DNA from: Sarcocystis neurona
Lineage: Eukaryota; Apicomplexa; Conoidasida; Eucoccidiorida; Sarcocystidae
Length of the DNA stretch: 64,000 nucleotides
Direction of reading: 5' to 3'
Assembly (NCBI GenBank): GCA_000727475.1
Contig: KL647289.1
Location: 5,336,019 to 5,400,018 of the forward strand
The position numbers were made by a program, and so were the translations under genes. Positions 24,545 to 37,304 of the stretch are shown one piece after another; the stretch's first letter is position 1; every line of letters begins with the position of its first letter. The notes under the pieces were generated by a model that made no database searches, was not told the DNA's origin, and saw nothing but the letters and a program-made list of their open reading frames with translations.

Positions 24545-27500
24545 CTTTCCGTTGCCTTGTTCTCAGTATTCGGACAAGGCACATCTTCAGATAATATCTG
24601 CTATCATCATCCTGAGATTACCAATAGAGTACACACTCCATTTTTTTAATGCTTTCCGTCCTGCGTGTACGGGCAATACGCTTTCGCGAATGCTGAAGTC
24701 TACAAACGCCACCGAGCTTTCAAGTGAAGTAGAAGTTGCTGAGTAGTGCAATTACAGAAAATAAAATCCCGTCATACCCAGGCTGCACTGCAACCGACGT
24801 ACGTCCCGAATATGCATACAAGAGTGGTCGAACACAAAAAAGATGCCCAGTTGTGACGTTGTGTCATGCAGTGCTCCGCTTAGGTGGGGCACACCTGCGT
24901 GCCAGCCACAGCGAAGTCAATACATTATGTAGTCTGTTCCACAAATTTGGCAAACAAGCGTAACCCCATCGCTTGTAGAAAAGAGAGGCACCATTCCACG
25001 AGACACACTCGATTTGCGGCATTGCAGTGTCCTTTCAGGTTTTCATAGGTTCTGTTTCCATCAATGGAAACACAAGCGTTTTCCGACTCTGAACAAGTGG
25101 CACGGTGGAATAGTGTAGCTTACCCTCCTCTTCAATCATACTAATGCGGTTACCTCCGTATCCCAGTACTGCACATCTATTTCAGACTACGATTAAACCT
25201 GTCAATATCGCACGTTTCCGAAGAAACACTGTTGCCCTTGGTAAGACTGGTGGACGGCTTTTTTTGTAGTCCGTGGGGGTAAAACGAGATGTCGCGACGT
25301 AGGCGGCCACAATTAAAATGTCCAGTGGGAAGCAGAAAAAGAGCCTACCATGCTCAGACCCTAACACTACAGTCGAGTGAAATTCCCCCAAGCTTGTGTG
25401 TGCACAAAAACGAGCTTAGGTGGGTAGCGCGTGGTGCATACCGGCAAACGTGGATGCTTCTGCTCACCAGCGGCTGATACACGTGAATTGCGTGTACACA
25501 CACAAGTTGGGATGCAACGATGAGCTTTTTCGGCCAGGGGCGCCTTCGTCGAATTCTGCACTTGCTGCCGTCCCCAAACCAGTCCACAGGTCGACGACCA
25601 TCGCCGTTGCCACGGGGTGTAAGTTTTCTCCGCGCGGTTGACCAAGGAACGAGCTGGAAAGCAAGAACTGGTACGATATTTGAAGTCTCTCGCTTGTGCA
25701 ACTGGCAGTAACGCCCCGTTTCGTTCCCGGCGTCACTCGTCTTTTCCAGCTTGTTTTCCAGTAAGCAAGCTGTTCACACGTCTTCTTTTAACCCTGACGG
25801 ATGCAGGTGCACTAAAAATCAGATATCTGTGCAAGAAGACAAGTATCACGGGGATATGCGCTGAAAAAAGCTCTGCAGTGGTACAATTCCGTATTCATTT
25901 CCCATTAGATTTGGTGGACGGATGTGTGCCTTTACAGCCTACTGTGGTGAAGGAGGCCGGCCTCCGAATAAGCAGGTTGTGGTGCCTGCCTCCTACGTGG
26001 AATAGAGTTCTCCTTGCTACGTCAGCAGCAGGTGCATCTTTAGTGGACACTATCCGCGGCTTTGTGACAGTAGAAGAAATACGCGTGTACAGTGCTCATC
26101 AACCGCCTAGTCGTCCCCACACAAACCACCAGCCACAGGAAGATGACAGACGGCGCGAGTTGGAATCAAGGCACGGCCTCTCCGGGTGAACAACAACAGA
26201 TGGTGTGCAAAACTGGTGTATACGAGGACACTCCACGCAGGACAGCGCTAGCGCAGCGTCCGCATCACGCAGTTATATATATACATACACACATATTCCC
26301 CCCCATAGTAGCCACAGCAGCCTTGCGTTCAGGAAAGACTGGCAAGAAGACGTCGCATACACACGTACTGCTTTCCGTGGTGCTGTTGCGTAGAGATCAA
26401 CGTGTCTGAATAGCGCTACCATGTACATGGTCGTAAACCTGTGCAGGTATTGCTGCTGCTGTAAGACATGCGAAGTCGTTCTTCGGCTCTCAGCGCTGCT
26501 CCTGGTAGCACTACGACTACTGCTGCTGCTGGTGCGACTGCTTTTTGCAGAATTGGTCTCACCGAGGGCACAGGGGCGCCCACAGCGTCTTGTACGATAT
26601 TGAATCGCAAGTGCTGTTGGCACCCTCACTGCCCCTCCTGTCGCTTTGCAGGCACTCAGTGGCTACTGCCTGCAGCTTCCATTTCGCCAGCTGCACAGTA
26701 TGTTCGGCACTCTGAGGGCCTTTGTTGCTATGTTGTGTGGGGTAGTGGGAACGAGAAGTGACATTCCTTTTTGTGTACTTACATCATGCATTCTCGCGCT
26801 CTCTGGCTGCGGGTAGTGGATGTGCAGCCACGTGCTTTCGAGACCTGGGACGCTGGTCGCGGTAGTGCCGGACAAAGAGTTGTTTACTGAGGAGATGTAG
26901 AGCGCAGCTCGGCCCACTCCATCCTTTCATGCAGCGAAAATTTCTGTGGTCGTTGCAATTGTTTATTTCGTTGTACGGCAACAGAACGCTAGCGTATGCT
27001 TGCAGACTTTGGACCTTGAGCCAGACGTGCCTGCTAGCCCCCTTCTGACAGACGTTCGCGACATAGAAACATAAAAGAAACGAACTCGCAGCATCTGACA
27101 CTGAACTTACTAAAAAAGAAGAGAACCGGCGCCTTAACCTGTACCAGTTGCAGGCTGATTGCTCTGAAGGTAACCTCGCAGAAGCAAGTGTCTCTATCCC
27201 TGGTGAACTTGTTCACAAGACATCTCTCTGGCAGACAGGACACGCGCTACACGAGATCGAGAATCTGTTGAATACAGTGACTCAAGAGTTGTGTGAGGGG
27301 ACACGCTTGTGGCATGTCAGCAGTGCGAGACAGTACGTACAACATACGTCGGGCGGCGGAATGGTTTATCAATAACATATTGTTCGTCAGAGTTCCTTGA
27401 CGATCCAGCACTCGAAAGTTGGACGACCACCGAGGACGCTTGTGTATTTGTTGATGTCGTGACGTGAAAGTTTGTTGGAGCCCATGCCTCACCGCACCAA

Positions 27501-29858
27501 TATAGGCTGCTGCACCAGAGTGGATATCGTGGCTTCTGGAAATTCTTGTGGGTATGGTGTTGACATTGAACTGACGGCTTCAGCTTTCTCGTATACATTT
27601 TTCTTACAGAGGAGCCTTAACTTGTATTCTGCAACACTTCACCTGTATGCGTGCTCCAAACTGCGCTTCGTTGTGCACACGTGTACCTACGTATATCCAA
27701 CATCCTTACTTCCTGGAAGTTTCATACAACTGCTGGGGCGACACATTCGCGCGAGGTACCGGACTGGGTGCCTGTGTGCAGTGGTGTGTGAATGTGGTGG
27801 AGAGTGGGTCTTATCAACTTTGGCTAGGGACACGTCTTACTGAGCTGATGCATAGCATACTGATAAAATTGTCCCGCGCAACTCTGTGGTGGTGTATGTG
27901 GCCTCGGCTGGGGAACCTTAATGCGTGTTGAAGGTGACGTCGAAAGAAATTCCCCGACATTGCCTGCAGGTCATGTTCTCCGAGGGGCTCTATAATCTTG
28001 TTAACCCAAGAAGACTCGCCTGCTTGTGCTGCGTCACCCGCAGCTCAACGAGAGTCGTTGTTCTGTGTATATATATATATATGTACACGCAGCCAGCGTT
28101 GGTTGCTTGTGCTGGTGTGAGGCAATACCGACGCTTATATACCCTAGAGAGAATAAGTGGGGAATTTTCTGATTTTGAGGTATTAGTGAAAACGTGATGA
28201 TCTTTCTTTTCTGATTTTTGGTAAGATCAGCCTGACTTGTCAAAGTATCCAGAGGAATGGTCTCGATCGCAGTGCCCTCACTGATACAACACACCTCCAG
28301 AACAACGGCTCTTTTTGTTCCAAAGCTTTTTTCGAATGGACACATTAGCGACCAGTTGGGGTGCCCTAGCAAAGGCTAGTACCGCGACAATGCTGAAGGT
28401 AGTCCTATTCTCCCCTTTGTTTGGGGGCACTTTTTTTCGCTCCTGCGAGGACACTTTTGCACCTTCTGTCAGTCTGTGTGGAAAGGATCGGTGCAGAGTC
28501 TGTGGTAGTCGCGGCTGTACCGTCGCCCTGTGTAACGCTCAGCCCAGACCTCCTATATACTATGCAGGAATGCAGCATTCAACAGTTTTGACTGCTCGGT
28601 GGCAAGCTGCTTGACTGACACAAGACAAAGAAAAACGAACTTTTCAAAGCATGTGGCACACCCCACGTTGTGTTTACGTAAGGAAGCAGCAGGCTGAGGT
28701 AGCCAGTGAAGTTGACTCTTCGTACAATTTCCCCGTACGTCGACAGAGCCAAATGCACCCAACTGTGCTGTGGAGATTCTGTTCGCTGCATCATCACTCC
28801 TTGGTGTAGACCGGTTAGGCTACAAGGGAGGGTGCACGCCTTAGGACGCTTTCGTGTTTACAACGAGCGCGCACGTCATTCGACACGCACACATAGAACT
28901 ATCTGCATGTGCATCACTGCGATTGTAAACGTGGTTGATGCACGCTCTTAACATACAATACGTGACGTTGACGCAGCTTCTATAATTCAGCAGAAGCACC
29001 GCAGGCCGCCGAAAGATCAGGGCTGTCGCGGCTAACACTAATGTACGCATGTGCGTCTACTTGTGTAGTTACACATGCAAGTTGTGGTCCTCGTCGTGCG
29101 CGTTGCACAAAAAAGTTTTGCACAGATAGCAACAAGGTGCGCTCTGTTAAAACACGCTCATGGTAGTGGTCACCGGATGAAAACGCACAAAATGCGTCTG
29201 AGCTCAAAGCATGTCATGCCGGCCGCCAAAAAGAGGGCGAAGGCTTCCACCCTATCTTCTTTTCCTCCCTCGGCTGTGCATATTTTATGTGGGTTTTCAC
29301 GGAAGAGTGGCTTAGTGTCAGGCTTGTGCCGGACGTCTGAGCGCTGTTCAAGTCACCCTCTCTTGTCACTGCGGACATCCCAAACTCGACCTATGTACCC
29401 TAAGTGGTCCACAGCCATCAAATTTCATTGCTACGACACGTGCATCAGTCGCCGAAGTTAGAGTCTCGGTGGTGGCGATGTTACGCAGGCGCTCGTCACC
29501 CCGGTTGACACAGGCGACGGCGGTGCGTCCGTTGAATGGTCTTTCGGTCGTGCAACGTGTGGCTTAAGAACCCGCAGTGGCAAATTCTTAGCTCTCCCCT
29601 GAGAAGAACGAAGCCAACAATAGGGCCAAGCATTCACCTACTAACTACTTACTTCGATGCCGCTAACAGAGATGCACCAGTCCACTGACACGCGAGTGTA
29701 CAAGTGACCAGGGATGCACCAGCCAACCGGCACTCGCAGCGTACAAGTGCTCAGTTAAGAGCTTGCAACAACTCGCAGCGCTTGAGTCTGCGCACAGGGG
29801 TGTACAACGAAAAACCTTTGATGCCTAGCAAAGGAGGGGTACTTCCGCCAACGAGCTG
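24545..29858. other. Gene-poor or unresolved stretch with scattered open segments
   Basis: There are a few plus-strand open pieces. One is 25638-26189 (183 codons, no motif). Another is an exon-like piece at 27153-27331, preceded by TTGCAG and followed by a GTACGT donor, coding a peptide with HALHEIENLLNTVTQELCEG. A third is a Cys-containing segment at 27647-27931. A (TA)n run with GTATATATATATATATGT lies at about 28065-28083. None of these can be joined into a gene with confidence. Confidence 0.3.
29668..29749. repeat. Short imperfect tandem repeat (2 copies of about 40 bp)
   Basis: Copies at 29668-29706 and 29707-29749 share GATGCACCAG and both end in GTACAAGTG. The core resembles the GATGCATCA repeat at 2789-2855. 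Confidence 0.5.
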
Positions 29859-30221
29859 ATGATGTTTAAACGCTGCTTGACTGATGAAGAAGTCAAAGGG
29901 GTGCTTTGCTTCCGAGAAGTCCCTCACCTGTTCGACTGGAAACCACAAGCGCTAGCTCCTACGGTCACATCATCCTGCAATTCTTGTGGCCTCTTACCAA
30001 GTCCGTGCGTGCTGCTGAGGGCGGCCGACTTGCTTCACATGTCGAAGGGAGCAATCTTACAGGTGCAACTCTATAGAAATGTCCCAACGGATGTTCTTCG
30101 AATTCGCCTGGAGTTGCAAGGTTCGATCGTCCACGTAAACGGCGTCAGCCGTCGCTGGTTGTTTTCGCTCGAGGAATTGGACGGATCATCACACGTCAAA
30201 CATATACAAGCAGAAAAGTAG
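29859..30221 (+). CDS. Possible 3' exon of an unknown plus-strand gene
   Basis: A 120-codon open frame ends with TAG at 30221. Its last third looks coding: VQLYRNVPTDVLRIRLELQG, then SIVHVNGVSRRWLFSLEELD. An acceptor-like CTTACAG precedes the GTG at 30063, so the real exon may start there. It is convergent with the membrane-protein gene at 30358-31105. No family was recognised. Confidence 0.3.
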   Translation: MMFKRCLTDEEVKGVLCFREVPHLFDWKPQALAPTVTSSCNSCGLLPSPCVLLRAADLLHMSKGAILQVQLYRNVPTDVLRIRLELQGSIVHVNGVSRRWLFSLEELDGSSHVKHIQAEK

Positions 30222-30357
30222 CCCTGGGTTCAGTCGCTAGGGAGTACGAGGAGACTTGGATTCGAGTGTTTAGCAGGAGGTTCACCTGACGATCTTCAAG
30301 GCGCACCGCCGCAGCCGTGCAAAGAAATATAAAGCAGACTCCCTTCGCGTCAGATAC

Positions 30358-31105
30358 TTAGTGGTGCACTTTGCTTGTAGCGGTCGAATATTGCAAGGAG
30401 AGACCCTTACTTAGGTCAAATCTGGTAGAACTTAAGCCACAAGCTGCACGCGGAAGGCGCGCTGCCACGTTTTCTGCGTTTGGGGTTGTAGCGCTGCGTC
30501 TAGTTGAACGAAAGATCATCTCCCCAGCTTCAGGACTCATAGGCGGGAGCGAAAAGAATCGCCCATGTAAGGTTGTGTGCGAAAGAGGCTCGCCTCCACC
30601 TGCAGTAGGGAGAAATTGAAGCCCGGAATGCAGTGTTGCTGCGCCTGAAGTGTTAAAGTTGGTTTCGAAACCTGCAGGGGAAAATCTTGAAGTCTCTTGC
30701 CCTACAGGAGCAATATTGTTGCATTTAGCTTTCCCGCAGGAGCGACCTTTGGAAGCTGGCGTCCCGGCCTCTCTCAATGGTGAACTCTTTCGAAGAAATG
30801 CTGCTGTCGCATTTCCTGAGTTGTTGGGACGTGTTGCGGCCGAACGGTGGACTGCTTTGGGCACGAGACTCTTCACCAGAGCGTGAAACAGGTAGAGAGA
30901 GAGGGAGATGTTTATTGACAATGTAGCAACCAAGCAACAGCGGGAAAGTATGATAACCGCCCTCGAAGACCCAGCGTACTTGACCTGGCTGAAAACTGCT
31001 GCTGTCAGGCCTGGATGAAACAGCGTCTTCATCCAAACTGCCGTCCCACAGAGGAATAAAAAGAGCGCACGGATTAGCCGAAGGGTAAGGTGCACGATTA
31101 GCGGC
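30358..31105 (-). CDS. Membrane protein, terminal exon
   Basis: An open frame of about 249 codons follows a clear acceptor (TTGCTGTTTAG) at 31106. There is no ATG near its beginning, so this is probably the last exon of a gene whose 5' exons lie upstream (above 31.1 kb) and were not found. The first 90 residues carry two or three hydrophobic segments (around VHLTLRLIRALFLFLCGTAV and AVIILSRCCLVATLSINISL). The rest is a Ser/Arg/Pro-rich hydrophilic tail ending in TAA at 30358. I do not recognise the family; location in a membrane is the only inference I can support. Confidence 0.45.
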
Positions 31106-32438
31106 CTAAACAGCAAAGCGGAACCGTTCCACACGTCTATTACAACTCATGTCACGAGCTGTATAAGCATTTATGTGCACATGTCTGCACGTCCGCAAAC
31201 GCATGTATATTTGGACACATATACGTACATGTACCTGTACATAAGCATACACATACGTAAGTAAACACATACGTACATACACGTACAGAAGTAAGTACCT
31301 GCGTGAGGCAAGAATGGCCAACTCCACGCGAAAACAAGCGCTGCGTCATCCTGTTGGCCCATACGGAGGGCAAGAGTACTACTTGAACAATGAGACGTGG
31401 TGGAGACGTTGGAGGATTTTTTTTTTTCCAGGAGTTGTCTTCCAAGCAGTCAATTAACAAAAATGGTAATCGCATAATACGTGTGAACATGTTACCGTCT
31501 GGTCCTGCACATCTTTAAAAAAACCTCGAGAAACAAGTAGACCACAAGATTTATGTGAAGATCCGATCGCAGCTGAACATAAACTCGTTCAATAATTTAG
31601 TTGGAACTGGGAAAAAAGTGTAAATCTCAATAGGACGAACGTTGCAGAAGACAAAATATCTCGGGGCAACGGGTTCTTCTAATACCGCAACCTCTGCATC
31701 TCGCCGTGAAACACAAGTTTATCGATCTACCCTGCCGCGTACGAGACGGATCAGTGGTCCTCCGGCATAGTATCCCGGTGCAGTACATCTTGTGTCGTGC
31801 ACACGCATGCTTGTAATTAATGAATGATACGCGATAGAGCCACCACGCCAAAGTGGCAGGATTACGGTTTAAGCAGCTGGTTAAAGGCACATCCGACACA
31901 AGCACTGAAATGGAGGTTCGTGTATGTCGTCAATTTTCCGTTCCACATGCTTTAACTTCCACGGTGGTCCGCGTGTACGCATGCCCGTTTGCCCTGCATA
32001 TCGTTGGTGCTGTCAGTGCGTACATATACATATGTATATACATACGTACACACATGAATGCTCTCAGCTAATAGAGACATGCGTATTAACAGGCAAGTGG
32101 AACGCGACCGGACAAATCCGCTGTTGCATCCCTGTGCCGTGTTAGCTTTTGCAGACTTTATAGATCTGGGCAAGGCATACCAGTCAAGTGAAACGGATTT
32201 CGTGCAGCTAGTGCATGATGTTTCTACAAGTTGAGCTGTTGTTCAGACGGTTCTCAGCATACTCAACGAATCCTCTGATAAGGGATAAACATTACTGCTA
32301 CAAACAGGCGTCTATCTAGAACTTTCTACACAATTACCCGCAACAGAGTGGTGCATCAGCATATATAAAAATTTAGTGGGGACGAAGGGATAGTCAGGTT
32401 TACCAACCTGTACTTCGACCGCAACAGATTTCTTATCC
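31106..32438. other. Unresolved stretch with TACGTA-rich simple sequence
   Basis: Between 31.17 and 31.29 kb the sequence is a degenerate CATA/TACGTA repeat (for example ACATACGTAAGTAAACACAT). A similar patch is at 32.02-32.06 kb. Missing 5' exons of the membrane-protein gene should lie here or beyond, but I could not find them. Confidence 0.35.
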
Positions 32439-32890
32439 TCACAAACAATCCAGCGAGTCACTTTCATCTGCCCCCACAACAAGCTCGCCTGGTGCACTCA
32501 AAGTTCTGCTTACAGTCTGTTGAATTTTCCGGCGCATATCCCGAGTAAAAAGACGTGATGACTTTGCTGATCCACGGTCTCTCTGCACCATTTGCAGTCT
32601 CTGTAAGATCTGTCGAGCGAAGTGCTTGGTTTCGTCTTCGCATTCTTTTGGTTGCTTAATTCTCTTCTGCTTGAATTCCCTCTGCCAGACAGTATAATTT
32701 GCCTGTTGCATGGTGGCTCACACTTGCTTCCACTGGGAAAAGGCTTGGGATTCTTCCAAGTGCTTCTTGGTATTCGCGCAGCTACAGAATTCAGCGCGGA
32801 ATTTGACTCCCTCACCATACCTATACGCTGTTCAACTATGTCTATCACGTGTAGTTTTTCTCCCGGTTCTGGTCGCCAGCCATTTTTCAT
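32439..32890 (-). CDS. Small helical protein of unknown function
   Basis: The simplest model has two exons, 32890-32816 and 32702-32439, joined in phase 0 by a 113-bp intron (GTGAGG..CAACAG), giving 112 residues. The second exon codes a charged, probably helical peptide (ANYTVWQREFKQKRIKQP, then RQILQRLQMVQRDR). An in-frame insert, KHLEESQAFSQWKQ (32765-32724), lies inside the intron and would fit as an extra exon, but the remaining second intron would be only 21 bp. An acceptor-like TTTGTAG directly precedes the ATG, so an upstream exon is possible. No domain was recognised. Confidence 0.4.
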
Positions 32891-33278
32891 GCCTACAAAG
32901 CGTAAAGGAGTAACTTAACGCATCAATGGAATGAAATCTGTTAGCCTGGCATCTGCGAAGGCCGTCATATTGTCAAGAAGTATTTGCTGCAGTTATTAAG
33001 ACCGATCTAAGAGGAAGGTCTGGCTCTGAAAGGACTCCTATATAAGACTATAGTAATGCACATATATGTATATATTTACGCAGCGTGGTTTGTAAATAAA
33101 GGTGTGCTCACATATACCTCTTTGTGTACGGATGTGAAGTGCTACACCCATTAGAATATCGCAGTGCACTCAAACATGTATGAACATACGTATATATCAG
33201 TATGCACGTACGCTCCTGCAACTGGTGTACGGGCAAAAGTTCTGCACACTCTGTATATACATGTATATCAACAGAGGG

Positions 33279-33466
33279 TCTGGAAGGCGATTTTGTGGTG
33301 CGGTGTTGTGTGTTGTCTGAAGGTAGCACAGAGGTCCGGGCAGTTTAAAGCACGCGAACGGCACGTGCGTACACAAAGTCGTAGTTTTGAAAGGCGACTT
33401 CGTGATGCGGTGCTTTATGTTGTCAAGGCAGCGGTGGCCGGACAGTTCAAAGCACGCACTCTGCAG
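33279..33466. repeat. Diverged tandem duplication, period about 110 bp
   Basis: The segment 33279-33363 is repeated in diverged form at 33389-33466. Both copies run GAAGGCGA.TT.GTG.TGCGGTG followed by .GG.CAGTT.AAAGCACGC. It lies in the intergenic space just beyond the 3' end of the membrane-protein gene at 33502. Confidence 0.7.
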
Positions 33467-33501
33467 CTACACGTGATTCTCATTTGAGTGTGTGCCCCTG
33501 A

Positions 33502-35190
33502 TTACCAGGTAGCCGCTTTACTGATTAAGAAGGTGCCTACACGAGGAAGGACCTCACCGTGGGGCGTAGCCTCCTGGTGAAGACATCCTTCCTCTCTTCT
33601 GTTTGAGGACACTTTTTCAAAAGCCAGATACTCACGAAGAGTCTTGAACGGAAACAGTGCGCACTCCAGAGCAGACCGATAGGGAGGATCATCCAGATGT
33701 GAACCGCTCGATTCGATGTGTTGACGTATGGCCTTTACGCGGTCCACGGACAGGATAATGGTAACGCAGGCAGCGTAAAATTCCGCAAGCAGGATAGCCC
33801 CAACAATGGACAGCGTGACAATCTGCAAGAATAGGGACGCAGAACTTCGAGTAGCCGCGAGATTTCATATCAAGAAAAGACAACACCGCCAGGAGAAGCA
33901 AACGTTGTCTGGTGTGTAAACGGCGACAAGGTACTGTAGTTTGTCCGGCCGGACTTTTTTTCTTGGGGTGTGTGCACACAAAGAGAGTCCTACAAGCGCA
34001 GTGCAGTTTTAGTACAGCAGGCGTCTCCGTCAGCTGTACAACACCATCGTAGGAGAGAGTTTGTGCCTCCGTAGTTCCTTCTTATTAGTTCCAATGCACG
34101 CATGCAAATGCACAAGCGTAAGGGAGGTCCACGATTGTAGATACATGCGGCTATAATGTGTGTGTCGGTTTGCAGTAAATGGGTCTTGTCGGCGTACGCA
34201 CACAGACTTGTGCGCTCTCTAGTGTGTGCCCGGTACGTGCACTCGTGCAAACCGAAACTATACCAAGCAGCAAATTCTATTTGTTCCACCTTTCCCCTTG
34301 TTCTTCTCTCAGAACTTTGCGAGTTGATAGTAACAGCGTCGATCAGCAAGTGCAGTGACGTAGAAGTATGCGCATACGTTAAAACTCGTGGAGGCGCAAA
34401 ATAGATTTCGTAACTGCAGGCATGTGCTTGGTCGCGACATCTCTTCAATACTCGAAGGAATCTCCCACTGCTTGTAGTTCTAGCGTGAAGGCGGACGGTG
34501 TCGGATGCACATATGTTTTTATTTGCCTCTCACCCTCGCGTAGACGCTGAAAAGAAGTAGAACACCAAGGCTGAAACAAGTAAGGTTGCCGACAACTCCG
34601 AGTGAAACCGCAACAGCCAAACGAATTCTCCATCCGCACGAGAGACAAGATTGCCTTGGTTCATTCTGCCCCGGTAAACTATGTTCTGAGCAATGCTTCC
34701 TTGGAGTCATTGGCAGGAAGGAGATCTCCCCGGTTTTTTCCACTTCGTGGATTCTTGAAAGCATTTGTTCAAACCATTCTTTCGTTTTCTCTACATCCTC
34801 CGGATGCACACGTGTGCGAAAAACATCCGAGTGTGTTCGCCGCAGAAACACTCCCGCACGAGGATTGGATGGGGAAACCACTGACGGACGGTGGGCCGTG
34901 GCTCCTGCTGCTGTGTAAAGTACACCAGGACGACGTCCCGCAGGTATGAATGGACTTCCCTCCGTATGAGCAAGCGACTGTTTTCGTTCTTCCTGCTGCA
35001 GTCCTCTTCTTGTTGTTACATATTTTTTCATGGACCTTGCATCAGCCGCTGTCCCTGCTACGGCTCCGGTGTCTATGGTTCCTTCGGCGAATGGCTGGAC
35101 GACCTCCAGTGTGGAACGAGCAGCTGATGGCAGAAGCAGCTTACAGTGGAACGCCGGTGCTTCACCATCTGTACAGCTCTTCATCGCCAC
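33502..35190 (-). CDS. Predicted two-helix membrane protein
   Basis: Exon 1 (35190-34534) starts at an ATG. It codes about 219 residues: a Ser/Arg-rich hydrophilic region, a segment with VHPEDVEKTKEWFEQMLSRI that looks helical, and a transmembrane helix (RLAVAVSLGVVGNLTCFSLG and onward). It ends at AGG before GTGAGA. Exon 2 (from 33822) joins in phase 0 and opens with a second transmembrane helix (VTLSIVGAILLAEFYAACVT), followed by SVDRVKAIRQHIESS. The frame then runs to a stop at 33502. A strong internal donor (CTTC-GTGAGTATC at 33636) could instead splice over 37 bp to a shorter C-terminus ending in RRLRPTVRSFLV. No family was recognised. Which side of the membrane the soluble part faces cannot be told; no signal peptide is visible. 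Confidence 0.5.
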
Positions 35191-37304
35191 ACAATATACA
35201 GTAGCAAGTTGTTGAAGAGACGAAAAACCATAAAAATGCCAGCGGCGACGCGTGTGCAGGTGACGATATCGCTCAAGTGTCCAAGTCTGCTAGAGCTGTA
35301 TCCGTTGAGTTGTTGACCTCGAGTTCTAGACGAAAAGCGCATTTGGCGAAACCATGCCTAATACGCGAACAAGCTTAGCAGTCTTGCGTAGCCCGTTCCT
35401 ATTTGAGAGGAATCATCCTTGCTTTCTTTCTGCTAGAAAAACTGGATCATGCTAACATTCTACCATGACTGAAGAGAGGCGCGTAGGCACGGTTCGATAT
35501 CAGAGCATATATTTGGCGAAGCAGTCGATTGCATATGTCCTGCCCTATAGTTCGGGCACACACGCGCGTCACCACTGCTGCCGTAATGACAAAATTTCTA
35601 GGACGTAGTGCACGAGGTGTATTCCCGTGTCCTTGCCACGAATCATAGCTTTTCTCTTGTCTACTTGTACTTGTCTTTGAAAGACATTCATTCGGTGTTG
35701 CTGGAATGTATGCCATAAAAGACGTCATTCTCTTGACTTAGGATTTCTGGATACGATCTGAAGAATGAAACACGGGCGAAGCTTTACCCACTTCATCAAC
35801 ATTCTACTTGCACTACAGAAAATATTCATTAATGTCGAAGCTGCATTTATGATCTGTGTAGCCCACTCCGTGACTCTTTTGTCTGCTTCTTTTCTGTGCG
35901 GTCCTCGCTGTTTTACAGTGGACTTTCCGGCGCTGCATGTATGCGGCAGACGCTTAGGAAAAAGACATCCTACTGGGCAAGGATATCAGCTGAAGCAGTG
36001 GACACACGAGGCGTGTGAGGCCAAGCAAAGTGGGAACCAACAGGGCAACTAAGCCAAAGCGGGCCTCTCGAGTGGTTCTTCTGTGTCAGTCGCAAGCAGT
36101 CACAATGGGAGTAGAGATAAACAGACACGTGGAATGTGTCTGGTGACGTTGGGACTGCCCAGAGCAGACAGGCGCGTGCCGCACATTGTTATCTACTAGA
36201 GCACTTTTTCTTGTGTATCGTTTTCGACATTGCCTTCCAGAGCGGAATAGTGGGACGAACGCTCGAACAAGTACTCCATCTGGTTGTCTTTCTGAGATCT
36301 CACTGGTGCATCTCTAGGTGCTCAAAAGTGTTCACCGGAGTTGGAGCCGTAGCAGCTACTATGCAGTGATCTTACATATCCTCAGCTTCCTTCGAAAACC
36401 GAATACGCAGTGAAAGCACCGCATTGGGTCTTTTTATTGGGAGCGAAGGATACGAAACGAAGTTTCGCTCTGCGCGCGGGCCGTGTCAGTGAGGTAACCC
36501 AGCGTGCTGATGCCGCACCGATACTGGAATAAAGCACTCAGCCTTTAAGAAACATCCAGCCCGCTCTTCTAGCGCCCCTGCGGTGGACGTACACTGCAAC
36601 AGGAAGAAACTGCAAAACGTTACATATTCTCGACCACAAGACCAGCCAGACAGCAGCGTTCCAAAGCAGCATATGTACAGGTTACGCTGCCGTGGCGGAT
36701 GCCTACATTTCACGTTTGTACAGAGTTTACCCTCCCCGGCGTTCTGCGCTGAAAGCGCATCAGATGCGCCTTACGCTATTATGTTTGCATGTGTCCACTA
36801 AAGCATCCCTGCGCAAGAGACATTGATAGGACATAAACCAGCTGCAACTTCTTCCTCCAACCATATGTTTGTGCCAGAAAAAGCCGACGGAACACCTCAG
36901 TAGTGTGTGATATCGAATACAAAAAGTAGCCTTGCGCGCCCGAGTCTCTCTTTCCCTTCTGGAAGGCAAGCATTTTCGGCAATTTTGCCGTGCGCCTCTG
37001 TTTAGTAACTGCGAACAAAACGACTGTTAGAGACTTTGACCGCGCTTCCATAGAAAAATCATCCCACTGACACCACTTCGAACGCGTGAAGCAATATTCT
37101 ACGAATCAATTCATTTGTGGTTACAACGGGACCTTTATGCGAAGTGAGTCTTCTTCTTTATCGCAGTAACACCGCAAGCTCAGGCATTCAGGTTGGCGGC
37201 GCGGAGACTGCAGCATCTTTCCGCTGTGCCCTTGTGCGAATTCGCGCTCAATTTCCCGTCTGCCACTCCTCAGCACCTATCTCATCGTCGTTTGTGACGG
37301 GTAG
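35191..37304. other. Intergenic region, no gene seen
   Basis: This lies between divergently transcribed genes (membrane protein on the minus strand, coiled-coil protein on the plus strand), so it should hold both promoters. Only short frames occur, and no element could be identified by eye. Confidence 0.4.

Noticed and set aside
25638..26189. A 183-codon plus-strand frame considered as a gene
   Set aside because: No motif, start context or neighbour exons; about one random frame of this length is expected in the window.
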